Shown piece by piece: positions 17,108-24,798 of a DNA stretch of 64,000 nucleotides. Each line of letters begins with the position of its first letter. Position 1 is the first letter of the stretch. The notes beneath the pieces are model-generated. The model was not told where the DNA came from. It did no database searches and worked only from the letters and a program-made list of their open reading frames with translations. A program made the translations under genes and the position numbers. The stretch is from Herbiconiux ginsengi (GTDB lineage Bacteria > Actinomycetota > Actinomycetes > Actinomycetales > Microbacteriaceae). The stretch is from NCBI RefSeq assembly GCF_900107435.1, contig NZ_FNPZ01000001.1, positions 592,960 to 656,959 of the forward strand, read 5' to 3'.

Positions 17108-18289
17108 ATGAGCACGCGCGAGAGGGCCCGGATGTGGGCGGGGCGGCATCCGGTCGGCGCGGGGGTCGGCGCGATGGTGCTCTGGCAGGCGGTGGTCTAC
17201 GGGCTCGGCGTGACACCCGATCTCGCCCTGCAGCCGGACTGGTTCCCCGGCCTCGGCGCCTTCCTCGTGAACGCGATCGGCGCTCTCGTGCTCCTCGGGA
17301 TCGGCGCCGTATTCGGAGTGCTGCGCTCGGGGGGCGTCACCACGGTGGGCCGGCCCCGGCGGTGGCTCTGGCTGCTCCCATTGCTCGCTCTGATGCTGGT
17401 CTACCTCGTGCCGGGCATCGCGGGCACTCCAGCCGCCCTCCTCAGCAGCGCTCTCGTGATGCTCAGCGTCGGCGTCTCCGAAGAGCTCGCTGCGCGCGGG
17501 GTCGCGCTGCAACTGGCACGCCCGGTGGGCGATCACGCGGCGGCCTGGATCATCGGGGGCGTATTCGGGCTCGGCCACATCGGCAACGCCCTGCTGTTCG
17601 GGGCGAACCTCGACGACACGCTGTGGCAGATCCTCACCTCGGCCGCCTTCGGATTCTGCCTCGGCGCCGCCCACTTCGTCGTGGGATCAATCTGGCCGCT
17701 CGCGCTGCTGCACGCGGCCGACGACTGGATGCAGATCAACTCGCCCGGGGCGGCACCGTTCTGGTTCCAGGTGCTGATGATCGCGGTCTACGTCGGGTAC
17801 GGCTACCTGCTGCTGCGCGTGAACCGGAACGGTCCGGACGCGGGATGCCACGGCGCTCGTGCAGGCCGGCGCTCCGGCAGGATCGGAACTGGTGTGCCCA
17901 CCGAGCCGCACTTACGTCAAGTGGGATCTGGGCGACCTCGTGGTCAACGCGGCGATCGACCCGATCGTCTACACGGTCGACATCCTGGCGACCGCCCGCA
18001 ACGCGGTGTACACCAACACCACGCTCGTGAGCTCGCCGCAGGACCCGTCGCCCGCCTCCGTGCGCGACGACGAGGCGCAGATCCAGCTGGTTCTGCCCAC
18101 CGGTGTCAAGATCGACAAGTCGACGCCGCGTCCGCTGGTCGAGATCAACCCCGACGGCGTGCAGACGCCGCGAACGTTGACCTGGACGGTGGACTTCGCC
18201 AACATCGACTCCCCGGTCGAGGTGTCGGATGTCGACGTGATCGACGTGCTGCCGGCCAACGGCATCGGCACGACGAGCTTCGCGGGTGA
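17108..18289 (+). CDS. CPBP-family intramembrane protease homologue with an out-of-frame C-terminal tail
   Basis: Residues 1-240 form a multi-pass membrane protein with the CPBP/Abi signatures: SEELAARGVALQLAR (Glu-Glu motif variant), GHIGNALLFG and HAADDW, the third motif. The family processes or protects membrane peptides. The domain ends near 17830 (YGYLLLRVNR). From there the frame has no stop for another 150 codons and reads Arg/His/Gly-rich nonsense, because it runs in the wrong frame through the adhesin gene. The native stop codon has evidently been lost at a deletion junction. The ATG at 17108 is chosen because the first hydrophobic helix follows it. Confidence 0.7.
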   Translation: MSTRERARMWAGRHPVGAGVGAMVLWQAVVYGLGVTPDLALQPDWFPGLGAFLVNAIGALVLLGIGAVFGVLRSGGVTTVGRPRRWLWLLPLLALMLVYLVPGIAGTPAALLSSALVMLSVGVSEELAARGVALQLARPVGDHAAAWIIGGVFGLGHIGNALLFGANLDDTLWQILTSAAFGFCLGAAHFVVGSIWPLALLHAADDWMQINSPGAAPFWFQVLMIAVYVGYGYLLLRVNRNGPDAGCHGARAGRRSGRIGTGVPTEPHLRQVGSGRPRGQRGDRPDRLHGRHPGDRPQRGVHQHHARELAAGPVARLRARRRGADPAGSAHRCQDRQVDAASAGRDQPRRRADAANVDLDGGLRQHRLPGRGVGCRRDRRAAGQRHRHDELRG

Positions 18290-19649
18290 CCTCACCTTCA
18301 CCTCGGCCACGATCGCGGCGGGAACGGGCATCACCATGCTCTACACCGCAGCCGACCCGGCCGGCCTGAACGCCGACCCCGACCACGCATCGAACGGTGC
18401 GACGGGCGCCACGGTGTGGTGTGACGCGATCAGCGGAGGAGCAGTGGTGTCCGGCAACGGCACCGCCGCCGACTGCCCGGCCGCGGCAGCCGATGTGACC
18501 GGACTGCGATTCCTGCGGCCCGGCGCCTTCGTGCCGGCGGACCAGCTGTCGATCGACATCCTGATGACGCCGACCGACAACGATGGCGGCGACATCTACG
18601 AGAACACGACCTCCGGCCGTGCTCAGGGTGTCACCCAGGCTGTGGGCCCTGCGTCGCGTGAGATCAGGATCATCGAATCGTCGATCGGCGACTTCGTGTG
18701 GGAAGACCTCGACGCTGACGGAATCCAGGATGCCGGCGAACCCGGCGTCGCAGGCTTCCCCGTGAAGCTGGTCGGTGTGGATCTCGACGGCAACCCCGTC
18801 AGCCTCACCACCACGACCGGAGCCGACGGGAAATACTCCTTCACCGGCCTCGCATCGGGAACCTACCAGGTCACCTTCGACCCGAACGCTCTGACCTCGA
18901 ACACCACGTTCACGGTGCAGAACGCCGGCGCCGACGACGCGACCGATTCAGACGGCGACATCACCACCGGTGAGACCGCCGAGTTCGCTCTGGCCCCCGA
19001 TTCGGACGACCCGAACTGGGACCAGGGGCTCGTCATCGATCGGAACGTCAACATCACGATCGACAAGAAGCTCGTCGAGCAGACCGCGATCGATGCGGAC
19101 CGCAAGGCGACCGTGACCTACGAACTGGTCGTGGCCAACACCGGCACGGCCGAGGGCACGTACGACCTCGGCGACCAGCTGAAGTTCGGCGGCGACATCA
19201 CGATCGAGCAGGTGACGGCATCCAACACCGCCCCCGGTGACATCGCGATCGACCCGGACTTCGACGGCATCGACAACAAGACGCTGGTCACCGGTCAGTC
19301 GATCGGCGGCGGGGAGACCCACCGATACGAGGTCGTGGTCGACACGACAGTCGCGACGACGATCACCCAGGAGCAGGGCGACTGCACGCTGACCGACTCG
19401 GAGCACGGCACCGGTTACCTCAACGAGGCCCAGCTCACGGTCGATGCCACCACCGTCATCGACACGGCCTGCGGCGAGGTTCCTCCGGCAGAACCGCAGG
19501 AACCGCCGACCGCACCCACGGGCGGCGGTGAGCACCCGTCCGGGCTCGCCAGCACCGGCGGAGCCGGCCTCTGGCTGACCCTGATCGGCGCGCTCGGCCT
19601 CCTCGCGGGCGCTGTGCTGCTGATCATCCGCCGCACCCGCCGGGCGTAA
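17859..19649 (+). pseudogene. 5'-truncated cell-wall-anchored adhesin with SdrD B-like domain
   Basis: The frame is open from 17823 and continues to 19649 (596 residues from GTG 17859), but it has no signal peptide and starts inside a domain, so the 5' part is missing. Visible in order: a DUF11-like region (LTWTVDFANIDSPVEVSDV), an SdrD B-like domain (IGDFVWEDLDADGIQDAGEPG ... DGKYSFTGLASGTYQV), a second DUF11-like repeat, a Pro-rich linker, and a sorting signal: LASTG, a hydrophobic helix and RRTRRA. LAxTG is the class E sortase recognition type. Without an export signal the product cannot reach the wall, so this is probably a remnant. The sequence upstream belongs to the CPBP gene. Confidence 0.8.
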
Positions 19650-19667
19650 CACACCCGCACCACCACC

Positions 19668-19708
19668 GAGAGTGGGGGGAAGAGCCACCGGCTCTTCCCC
19701 CCACTCTG
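19668..19708 (+). terminator. Strong hairpin terminator after the adhesin gene
   Basis: An 18-bp perfect stem (19669-19686 with 19690-19707) closes a 3-base loop ACC, starting 20 bases after the stop codon. No U-tract. Probably the native adhesin terminator. Confidence 0.8.
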
Positions 19709-19884
19709 GGTTAATCCTGGTATGCATTTCTCCGCCCTTTGTTCGCGAGCGCAGCCGATGAAGCAACAGTGGAGTTTTGGGAACGTTTCCCCCGTGGGCA
19801 CGGACGACGGGATCAGCCGCCCATCGTCCGAGGAGAGGCTATGCAACGACGTCGAGACCCCCGTGCGCGCAGAACGGCGGGCCG

Positions 19885-21681
19885 GTGAGAGATCACGACA
19901 CGGCGTCGGATCAGGAGCTGATCGATGCCACCCGGAACGGCGACCGCGCCGCATTCGCCGTGCTCTGGTCGCGGCACTCCGGCGCCGCACTGACCGTCGC
20001 ACGCTCCTTCACCTCGTTGGACGCCGACGACGTGGTCGCCGAAGCGTTCTCCCGCATCTACGCCACCATCCGCAACGGCGCCGGCCCCACGGCCGGATTC
20101 CGCCCCTACCTGTTCACCACCGTCCGGAACGTCGCCGCGAAATGGGGGCGCCGAGCCGCGACGGTCAACCTCGACGACATCGAGACGTTGGAGTCGCCGT
20201 CTACGACCGAGTCCGAGATGCTCGAAGCGCTCGACCGCACCACCACCGCGCACGCCTTCAAATCGCTGCCCACCCGCTGGCAAGAGGTGCTCTGGTACAC
20301 CGAAGTCGAGGGGCTGCCTCCTCGGCAGGTCGGCCTGCTGCTCGGGATGAAACCGAACTCGATCTCGGCGCTTGCGATCCGCGCCCGGGAAGGACTCCGC
20401 CAGGCCTGGATCAAGGAACATCTCGCCTCCACCGGCACGGAACCCGAATGCACCCGTACCATCGAACGGCTGCCCGCCTACGCGCGCGGAACACTCGGCA
20501 GCCGCCCCACCCAGCAGGTGCAGGATCATCTGGCAGGCTGCACACGCTGCCAGATCGTGGCCGAGGAAGCGACCGACATCAGCTCCCGCCTCGCGCTGAT
20601 CCTCCTGCCCCTCGCCGCCGGAGTCGCCGGAGCGACCGCCTACGCCGCCTCGCTGCACCCTGCCGGTGCTGTGGCCGCCGGTTCCGCTGCCGCGACCGTG
20701 CCACTGTCTGCGACGATGGTGTCGACATCCTCGACACCGGGGGCGTCGTCAGGAGGCGGGCTGGGAGCCGGCACGACCCTCACCGCCGGTCTGATCGGCG
20801 CAGGAGCCCTCGTCCTCGCGGGCGTCGGCGTATCCGTCGCGCTCCTGCTCGGCCCGGCAGCCATGCCCCCCGGCGCCCCGCAAGCCGGCACCGGTGCTTC
20901 CGACGGGTCCGCACAGCCCGACGCACCGATCGACGCTCCCAGCACAACCGCCCCTGAACCGAGACCGAGTACCGCACCCACCCCGGTGCCCCCACCGACA
21001 TCCGAACCGGAACCGTCACCGGAACCGACGACACCTGCCCTGCCACCGCCCGGTCAGAATCAACCCGCGCGGCCGGCAGCGACACCCTCGCCCACCGCAA
21101 CACCCACGCCCACGCCCACGCCCACGCCAGAACCGCTACCGGCTCCGTCGATCGCAGCGCCGGCCGGCCCCACCGAGGTATTCCCCGAACTCGCCGGCAC
21201 CGCGCAAGCCCACGCCGTCATCACCATCACCCGTGTGCCGGTCCACGACGAACCCGGCGTGGTCGACGGAGAAGCCTCCACCTGGACGACAGTCGCGAAC
21301 TCCTCAGGCCTGTGGACGGCCACGCTCACCGGAATCCGGCCCGGCAGCTCGGAGATCGTGGCGACTCAGACCAATCCCGACGGCATCCTCTCCACCACCA
21401 CTGAACGCATCCGAGTGTTCCTGGAACCTGCACCGTCGGCACGGATCGCCGAGGTGATCCCACATTTCCTCTACACGATCACCGTCGACGGGCAACGCGG
21501 GAAAGTGTTCCGGTTCGAGCACGGGCCCTGGTCAAGCGAACCCCTCCCCCTGGATGCCACCGGCCGCTGGGAGGCCGAGAGTCCGGTCCTCCTGCAGAAC
21601 CCAGCAGGACTGATCGTCCGTTACGTCAACGGCGACAAGATCGGCGCACCCGCACCCGTCATGCAACCAACGGGTCCCTGA
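19885..21681 (+). CDS. ECF sigma factor fused to zinc-finger anti-sigma-like, membrane and extracellular Ig-like regions
   Basis: About 598 residues in one chain. Sigma region 2 lies at about 12-90 (DADDVVAEAFSRIYATIRN) and region 4 at 130-182 (LPPRQVGLLLGMKPNSISALAIRAREGL). A zf-HC2-like segment with HLAGCTRC follows near 225. Then come two hydrophobic segments (LALILLPLAAGVAGATAYA and LTAGLIGAGALVLAGVGVSVALLL), a Pro/Thr/Ser-rich wall-spanning stretch encoded partly by a 6-bp tandem repeat, and a C-terminal bacterial Ig-like domain. Fused sigma/zinc-finger/membrane proteins are known in actinobacteria (ECF52/53-like groups); the C-terminal domain would sit outside and control the sigma domain. 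GTG at 19885 is the likeliest start because the sigma domain begins there. Targets may include the upstream adhesin. Confidence 0.85.
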   Translation: MRDHDTASDQELIDATRNGDRAAFAVLWSRHSGAALTVARSFTSLDADDVVAEAFSRIYATIRNGAGPTAGFRPYLFTTVRNVAAKWGRRAATVNLDDIETLESPSTTESEMLEALDRTTTAHAFKSLPTRWQEVLWYTEVEGLPPRQVGLLLGMKPNSISALAIRAREGLRQAWIKEHLASTGTEPECTRTIERLPAYARGTLGSRPTQQVQDHLAGCTRCQIVAEEATDISSRLALILLPLAAGVAGATAYAASLHPAGAVAAGSAAATVPLSATMVSTSSTPGASSGGGLGAGTTLTAGLIGAGALVLAGVGVSVALLLGPAAMPPGAPQAGTGASDGSAQPDAPIDAPSTTAPEPRPSTAPTPVPPPTSEPEPSPEPTTPALPPPGQNQPARPAATPSPTATPTPTPTPTPEPLPAPSIAAPAGPTEVFPELAGTAQAHAVITITRVPVHDEPGVVDGEASTWTTVANSSGLWTATLTGIRPGSSEIVATQTNPDGILSTTTERIRVFLEPAPSARIAEVIPHFLYTITVDGQRGKVFRFEHGPWSSEPLPLDATGRWEAESPVLLQNPAGLIVRYVNGDKIGAPAPVMQPTGP

Positions 21682-21701
21682 GCCCCGCGCCGACACATCA
21701 C

Positions 21702-21843
21702 GTTCACCCCGAAAGCCACCCACCACCGGCTACCTCCGCACCGAGCTGGCGCCGTACCGTGAGTACGCGGCCCACAACCCCAAATGTGCCCGCAAAGCGC
21801 CCCGCGGCCCCGATCCCCCCAATCGCGACCAGTCGCGGGGCGC
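21702..21843 (+). repeat. Dispersed intergenic repeat, copy A
   Basis: About 142 bp, matching 28248-28389 in the same orientation with scattered substitutions and small gaps (roughly three quarters identical by eye). Shared blocks include GTTCACCCC at the start, GTGCCCGCA in the middle and GTCGCGGGGCGC at the end. The 3' part can fold: GCGCCCCGCG pairs with CGCGGGGCGC around a loop containing a run of C. It begins 20 bp after the sigma-factor stop. Confidence 0.7.
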
Positions 21844-21909
21844 ATCACTCCAGCTCACGACGGAAGCCATCCTCAATACAGCCCGACCGAGGTTCCAGCG
21901 CCACCTCCT

Positions 21910-22152
21910 CTACTCGGCTACCGCGAATGACGCGGTCTCCGGTGGATCCCGGAAAGGCACGAACCAAGAATTGAAGTCGAGGTTCACCGCCCCGCCGGAC
22001 AGGATCGGGCCCTCGAGGGTGTCGTCGTCGGAGTAGAGGAGTTCGTGATCGTCGTCCTCGAACAGGATGCCTTCGAGGTTCTCCCGGCAATGCGGGTCCA
22101 CATCGAGTTCGTAGGTGTCGATCAGGACGCCCACCCGGTCTAGGAGGAGCAC
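21910..22152 (-). CDS. Hypothetical acidic protein, possibly a gene remnant
   Basis: 80 residues from a GTG start, strongly acidic (LEGILFEDDDHELLYSDDD) and with protein-like composition. I do not recognise a family. The frame stays open upstream of the GTG with sensible sequence (ATVAEALGTV), and a neighbouring frame supplies a plausible N-terminus beginning MALYGLPDR near 22210. The two would join if one base were added or lost around 22180. This suggests a frameshifted gene of about 100 residues rather than a complete small protein. Confidence 0.4.
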   Translation of the reverse strand: MLLLDRVGVLIDTYELDVDPHCRENLEGILFEDDDHELLYSDDDTLEGPILSGGAVNLDFNSWFVPFRDPPETASFAVAE

Positions 22153-22507
22153 GGTGCCCAGCGCCTCGGCGACCGTTGCCGGGCCCGGAATCGATCCGGC
22201 AGGCCATACAGCGCCATCGTCGCTTCGCCCCTCCTAACAACCAGTCCCCGAACGGGCCCGGGCGACTATCTGCTCGACCTATTCATGTCCGGCTATTCGC
22301 GTTCGGCGGTGCCAGTGGATGCCGCGGAACGGCTCGCCGGGGGACGACAACGGGCCGCAGGGCGCGTGCGTGAAGCGAACGGCCTTCTACCTGCACCATC
22401 TCAACGTCTTCGACTTGGCTCAGGAAGTGCTCCCTAGGAGATCTCCTCTTCGAGAATGTGGAGAACACTCGGCATGCCTTCGCCAACCATCTTGCCCGAG
22501 CCGGGAT

Positions 22508-23086
22508 TCATCGACGCTCGAGGAGCCCGTGAAGGGTAGTGTTGACGATCGCAACCGCGCGAGCGCGCGTGTCAGTCGGCGACTCGTCTGCGTAGGCGGC
22601 TTGAAGCGCTTCGAACAACGCAGCGCCCGTGAGAACCCGCGCGGCCACTGCCGGATCCGCGGCTGCATCGACTCGCCCCGCGGACACTTCTCGTTCGATG
22701 TACTGCTGCACGATCAGGGCCGGCACCTGAGGTCCACCGCCGGTCGTGCCGGCGCTGGCTCGGTGTGCAGCACGCAGGGATGCGCTGCCGAGCATCGATG
22801 CGGCGATGGGAAAGCTCTCCCGATAGAACGCGACGAGCTCAGCCACCAGGGTCGTGAGGTTGTCAGCGAACGAGCCCTCGCCGACCAGAGCTTCCGGTGA
22901 GCTCAGTCGCGGCATGCGCTCTTTCAGCACCGCCGTGAAGATGTGCTGCTTGTCGCTGAAGTACTTGTAGAGCAAAGCCTCGGAGCATCCTGCCGCTCGG
23001 GCAATCTCGCGCGTCGTAGTCTCCACCAGACCTTTCGTCCGCATGACCTCGGCGGCCGCATCGAGAATCCGCTCTCGTGCACTCAT
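22508..23086 (-). CDS. TetR-family transcriptional regulator
   Basis: 192 residues. The N-terminal TetR helix-turn-helix is at about 5-50 (RILDAAAEVMRTKGLVETTTREIARAAGCSEALLYKYFSDKQ), followed by an all-helical ligand-binding domain. It is divergent from a small membrane-protein gene. An imperfect 14-bp palindrome in the gap between them is a likely operator, so it probably represses that gene and itself. Ligand unknown. Confidence 0.9.
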   Translation of the reverse strand: MSARERILDAAAEVMRTKGLVETTTREIARAAGCSEALLYKYFSDKQHIFTAVLKERMPRLSSPEALVGEGSFADNLTTLVAELVAFYRESFPIAASMLGSASLRAAHRASAGTTGGGPQVPALIVQQYIEREVSAGRVDAAADPAVAARVLTGAALFEALQAAYADESPTDTRARAVAIVNTTLHGLLERR

Positions 23087-23103
23087 CCGATTGCTCCCTC
23101 AAG

Positions 23104-23154
23104 TTGACAGGCCATGTCCTACACAACGATCCTAGTGGTTAGTAAACGTTCACT
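23104..23154 (+). promoter_or_regulatory. Promoter and TetR-type operator upstream of the small membrane protein
   Basis: A perfect TTGACA at 23104-23109 is followed after 18 bp by GATCCT (23128-23133, weak). Immediately downstream AGTAAACGTTCACT (23141-23154) is a 14-bp palindrome with one mismatched pair, placed to block the start site. It lies between the TetR gene and its divergent neighbour. Confidence 0.5.
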
Positions 23155-23173
23155 CACCGAAAGGCCACCTACG

Positions 23174-23557
23174 ATGTCATTCATCGAAGTGCTTCGCTAC
23201 GCGCTGATCTTCATCCACATCATCGGCTTGGCGGCCGTCATCGGCTCCTACATCCTTCAGATGCCATGGAAGCGCGGGTTCGACTTCCGCCCGTTGCTGA
23301 TCGGATCGATCGTCGCCCTCGTCAGCGGACTAGCTCTAGTCGCCGTGCGCGAGGTTGGTGACCTCGGCGTCGACACATGGAAGATCATCACCAAGCTGAT
23401 CATCGCAGTACTGGTTCTCACTCTCTCGGCCGTCGGCCTCGGAATGTCGCGCACATTCCGACGGATCGAGAGAGACGATGCACCCTTGAAACCGCTCATG
23501 CTGGGTTCCGGAATCGCCGCGATGGTCAATGTCGCCATCGCCCTTTTCTGGCGATAG
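23174..23557 (+). CDS. Small four-helix integral membrane protein
   Basis: 127 residues with four hydrophobic segments (ALIFIHIIGLAAVIGSYIL; LLIGSIVALVSGLALVAV; IITKLIIAVLVLTLSAVGLG; LMLGSGIAAMVNVAIALFW). The first starts with FIHIIGLAAVIGSY, recalling CopD- or DUF2269-like membrane proteins, but the match is not firm. The ATG at 23174 is chosen because the first helix follows it. Likely controlled by the divergent TetR regulator. Its 3' end is overlapped on the other strand by the run-on tail of a truncated TetR gene. Confidence 0.75.
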   Translation: MSFIEVLRYALIFIHIIGLAAVIGSYILQMPWKRGFDFRPLLIGSIVALVSGLALVAVREVGDLGVDTWKIITKLIIAVLVLTLSAVGLGMSRTFRRIERDDAPLKPLMLGSGIAAMVNVAIALFWR

Positions 23558-23956
23558 GTTCCCCGCAATCGAATGCGATAGGACGAATTCCGATCGCAGA
23601 TTCGCGCCCAGAGACCGGGCGGGCGGACCTCGCCTCCCGCGGCCCAGCATCTGAGTGATCGGGTCGGGGCCCGTATCGGTTGCGTCGGTGAGCTGGCTGA
23701 GGGCGGAGGTGCCGACATCGGCCGCGAAGGCAAAGATGTCGGCGTAGTGGCCGTAGAAGGTCGTCTGGTGCACTCCCGCCTTCTCGACGATTTCATTGAT
23801 GGTGATCTCGGGCAAGGCTTTGGCTTGCGCGAGAGAGATCAGCGCGGCAGTGAGAGCTGCGTGGGTGCGGGTGCTGCGCGGGTCGACGGAAATGGCACTC
23901 GGGCGTTCCACCCGGGCCGGGTGTTGGGCTCGGTAGTCTGACGGTTGAGCATCCAT
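23336..23956 (-). pseudogene. TetR-family regulator, truncated: C-terminal domain replaced by out-of-gene sequence
   Basis: The first 100 residues are a good TetR DNA-binding region (THAALTAALISLAQAKALPEITINEIVEKAGVHQTTFYGHYADIFAF). After DPITQMLG, near 23650, the frame runs into basic, non-helical sequence that is the antisense of the downstream intergenic region and of the small membrane-protein gene, ending at 23336. The ligand-binding domain is therefore missing. A deletion or rearrangement with its junction near 23650 explains this. The fragment could still bind DNA, but dimerisation would be lost. Confidence 0.75.
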
Positions 23957-24068
23957 TTCGTCTATCTATCCGGTGAGGTAGCCATGCTCGCCGGGATCGG
24001 ACTCGGGGCCCCCGAATCGTGTGCCGATTCTCGGGCCGCGGCGATGCCGGCGTTGACATACACGTCGT

Positions 24069-24600
24069 TCACCCATTGACCCGAGGTGATACAACTCCAG
24101 GGTCTCCTGCAGTGGCGATCACACGCGTGAGCAGGCGGTTGGGCCCGCGGACGTGAGCGACGTCGAGGTTCTCGATGTTGTGCTGCAGGAGCAGCCCCGG
24201 TGCGTGCTCGGTGAGGAACGTGTGCGTTGTCGGGGCTTCCACGTCGACGAAGGGCAGCAAACCAGCCACGCGGAACGTTCGGATACGGCGCGTGGCAATC
24301 CACTCGCTGGGCACCTGACCAGGCTCGATGCGTCACGGCGCGAGACCGGCGCCGGCGAGGCGTGTTGTATGGAGGCTTTGCGGCGAAATCCTGCGAGTGT
24401 TTCGGCGTAGGCGCCGGCGGCCGCCGTCGCGCCGTAGAGCACGCCGGCGCCAGGCACATCGAATCGGTTGCCCGCCCGAGCGTTGAGGGCGTCGACGGGG
24501 TTCAGTCGGGAAAAGCGGAGCGGCGGGTCGGCGCGCTCGACACTGCTGAGCAGGTGGGGCGCTTCGACGGTGGCCGGCTCAGCCGGCACTGATGAAGGCG
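24069..24600 (-). pseudogene. RES-domain toxin gene, frameshifted and 3'-truncated
   Basis: From about 24590 the minus strand encodes the start of a RES-domain protein: LRFSRLNPVDALNARAGNRF, then GVLYGATAAAGAYAETLAGF. RES toxins degrade NAD+ and carry conserved Arg, Tyr and Glu in these segments. Between about 24330 and 24360 the frame must shift by one base to continue as GQVPSEWIATRRIRTFRVAGLLPFVDVEAP ... APGLLLQHNIENLDVAHVRGPNRLLTRVIAT. After that the sequence departs from the family and stops at 24069. Frameshift plus missing C-terminus mean it is inactive. Confidence 0.75.
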
Positions 24601-24690
24601 CGCGCTGCCGCCAGGACATCGCGGACGTGGCCGGCGGCGATCTCTTCCGCAGGCGACTCGTCGTCGTCTGGTGAGCGCGGGCGCGAACTC
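24580..24690 (-). pseudogene. Remnant of the antitoxin gene partnered with the RES toxin
   Basis: Just before the RES remnant, the minus strand reads EEIAAGHVRDVLAAARAFIS-AG and a stop that overlaps the RES start region. This looks like the C-terminal end of the Xre/DUF2384-type antitoxin usually encoded upstream of RES toxins. The rest of that gene is absent; sequence above 24690 belongs to the promoter region of the next gene on the other strand. Only about 35 codons remain. Identification rests on position and on the typical ending. Confidence 0.5.
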
Positions 24691-24798
24691 AGCCGTTTAG
24701 AGATACACCAGCGCCCGAAGGCGAGCCAATCAAGCGTTCAGCTTTCGTTCATCACGTCACGTGGACGATGCCGATAACTTTTCGACAGGGAGGGAATC

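Larger units (their letters stand above)
21682..22507. other. Largely non-coding stretch after the sigma-factor gene
   Basis: This 826-bp stretch holds repeat copy A, one small reading frame on the minus strand (21910-22152) and otherwise nothing I can assign. Between 22250 and 22480 both strands have short frames with plausible codon use (for example + strand GDYLLDLFMSGYSRSAV) but no start or family, so it looks like decayed coding DNA. A 12-bp perfect palindrome AGGAGATCTCCT lies at 22436-22447. Confidence 0.5.

Noticed and set aside
22436-22447. Perfect palindrome AGGAGATCTCCT as an operator
   Set aside because: It lies far from any start codon in apparently decayed DNA; a 12-bp palindrome there can arise by chance.
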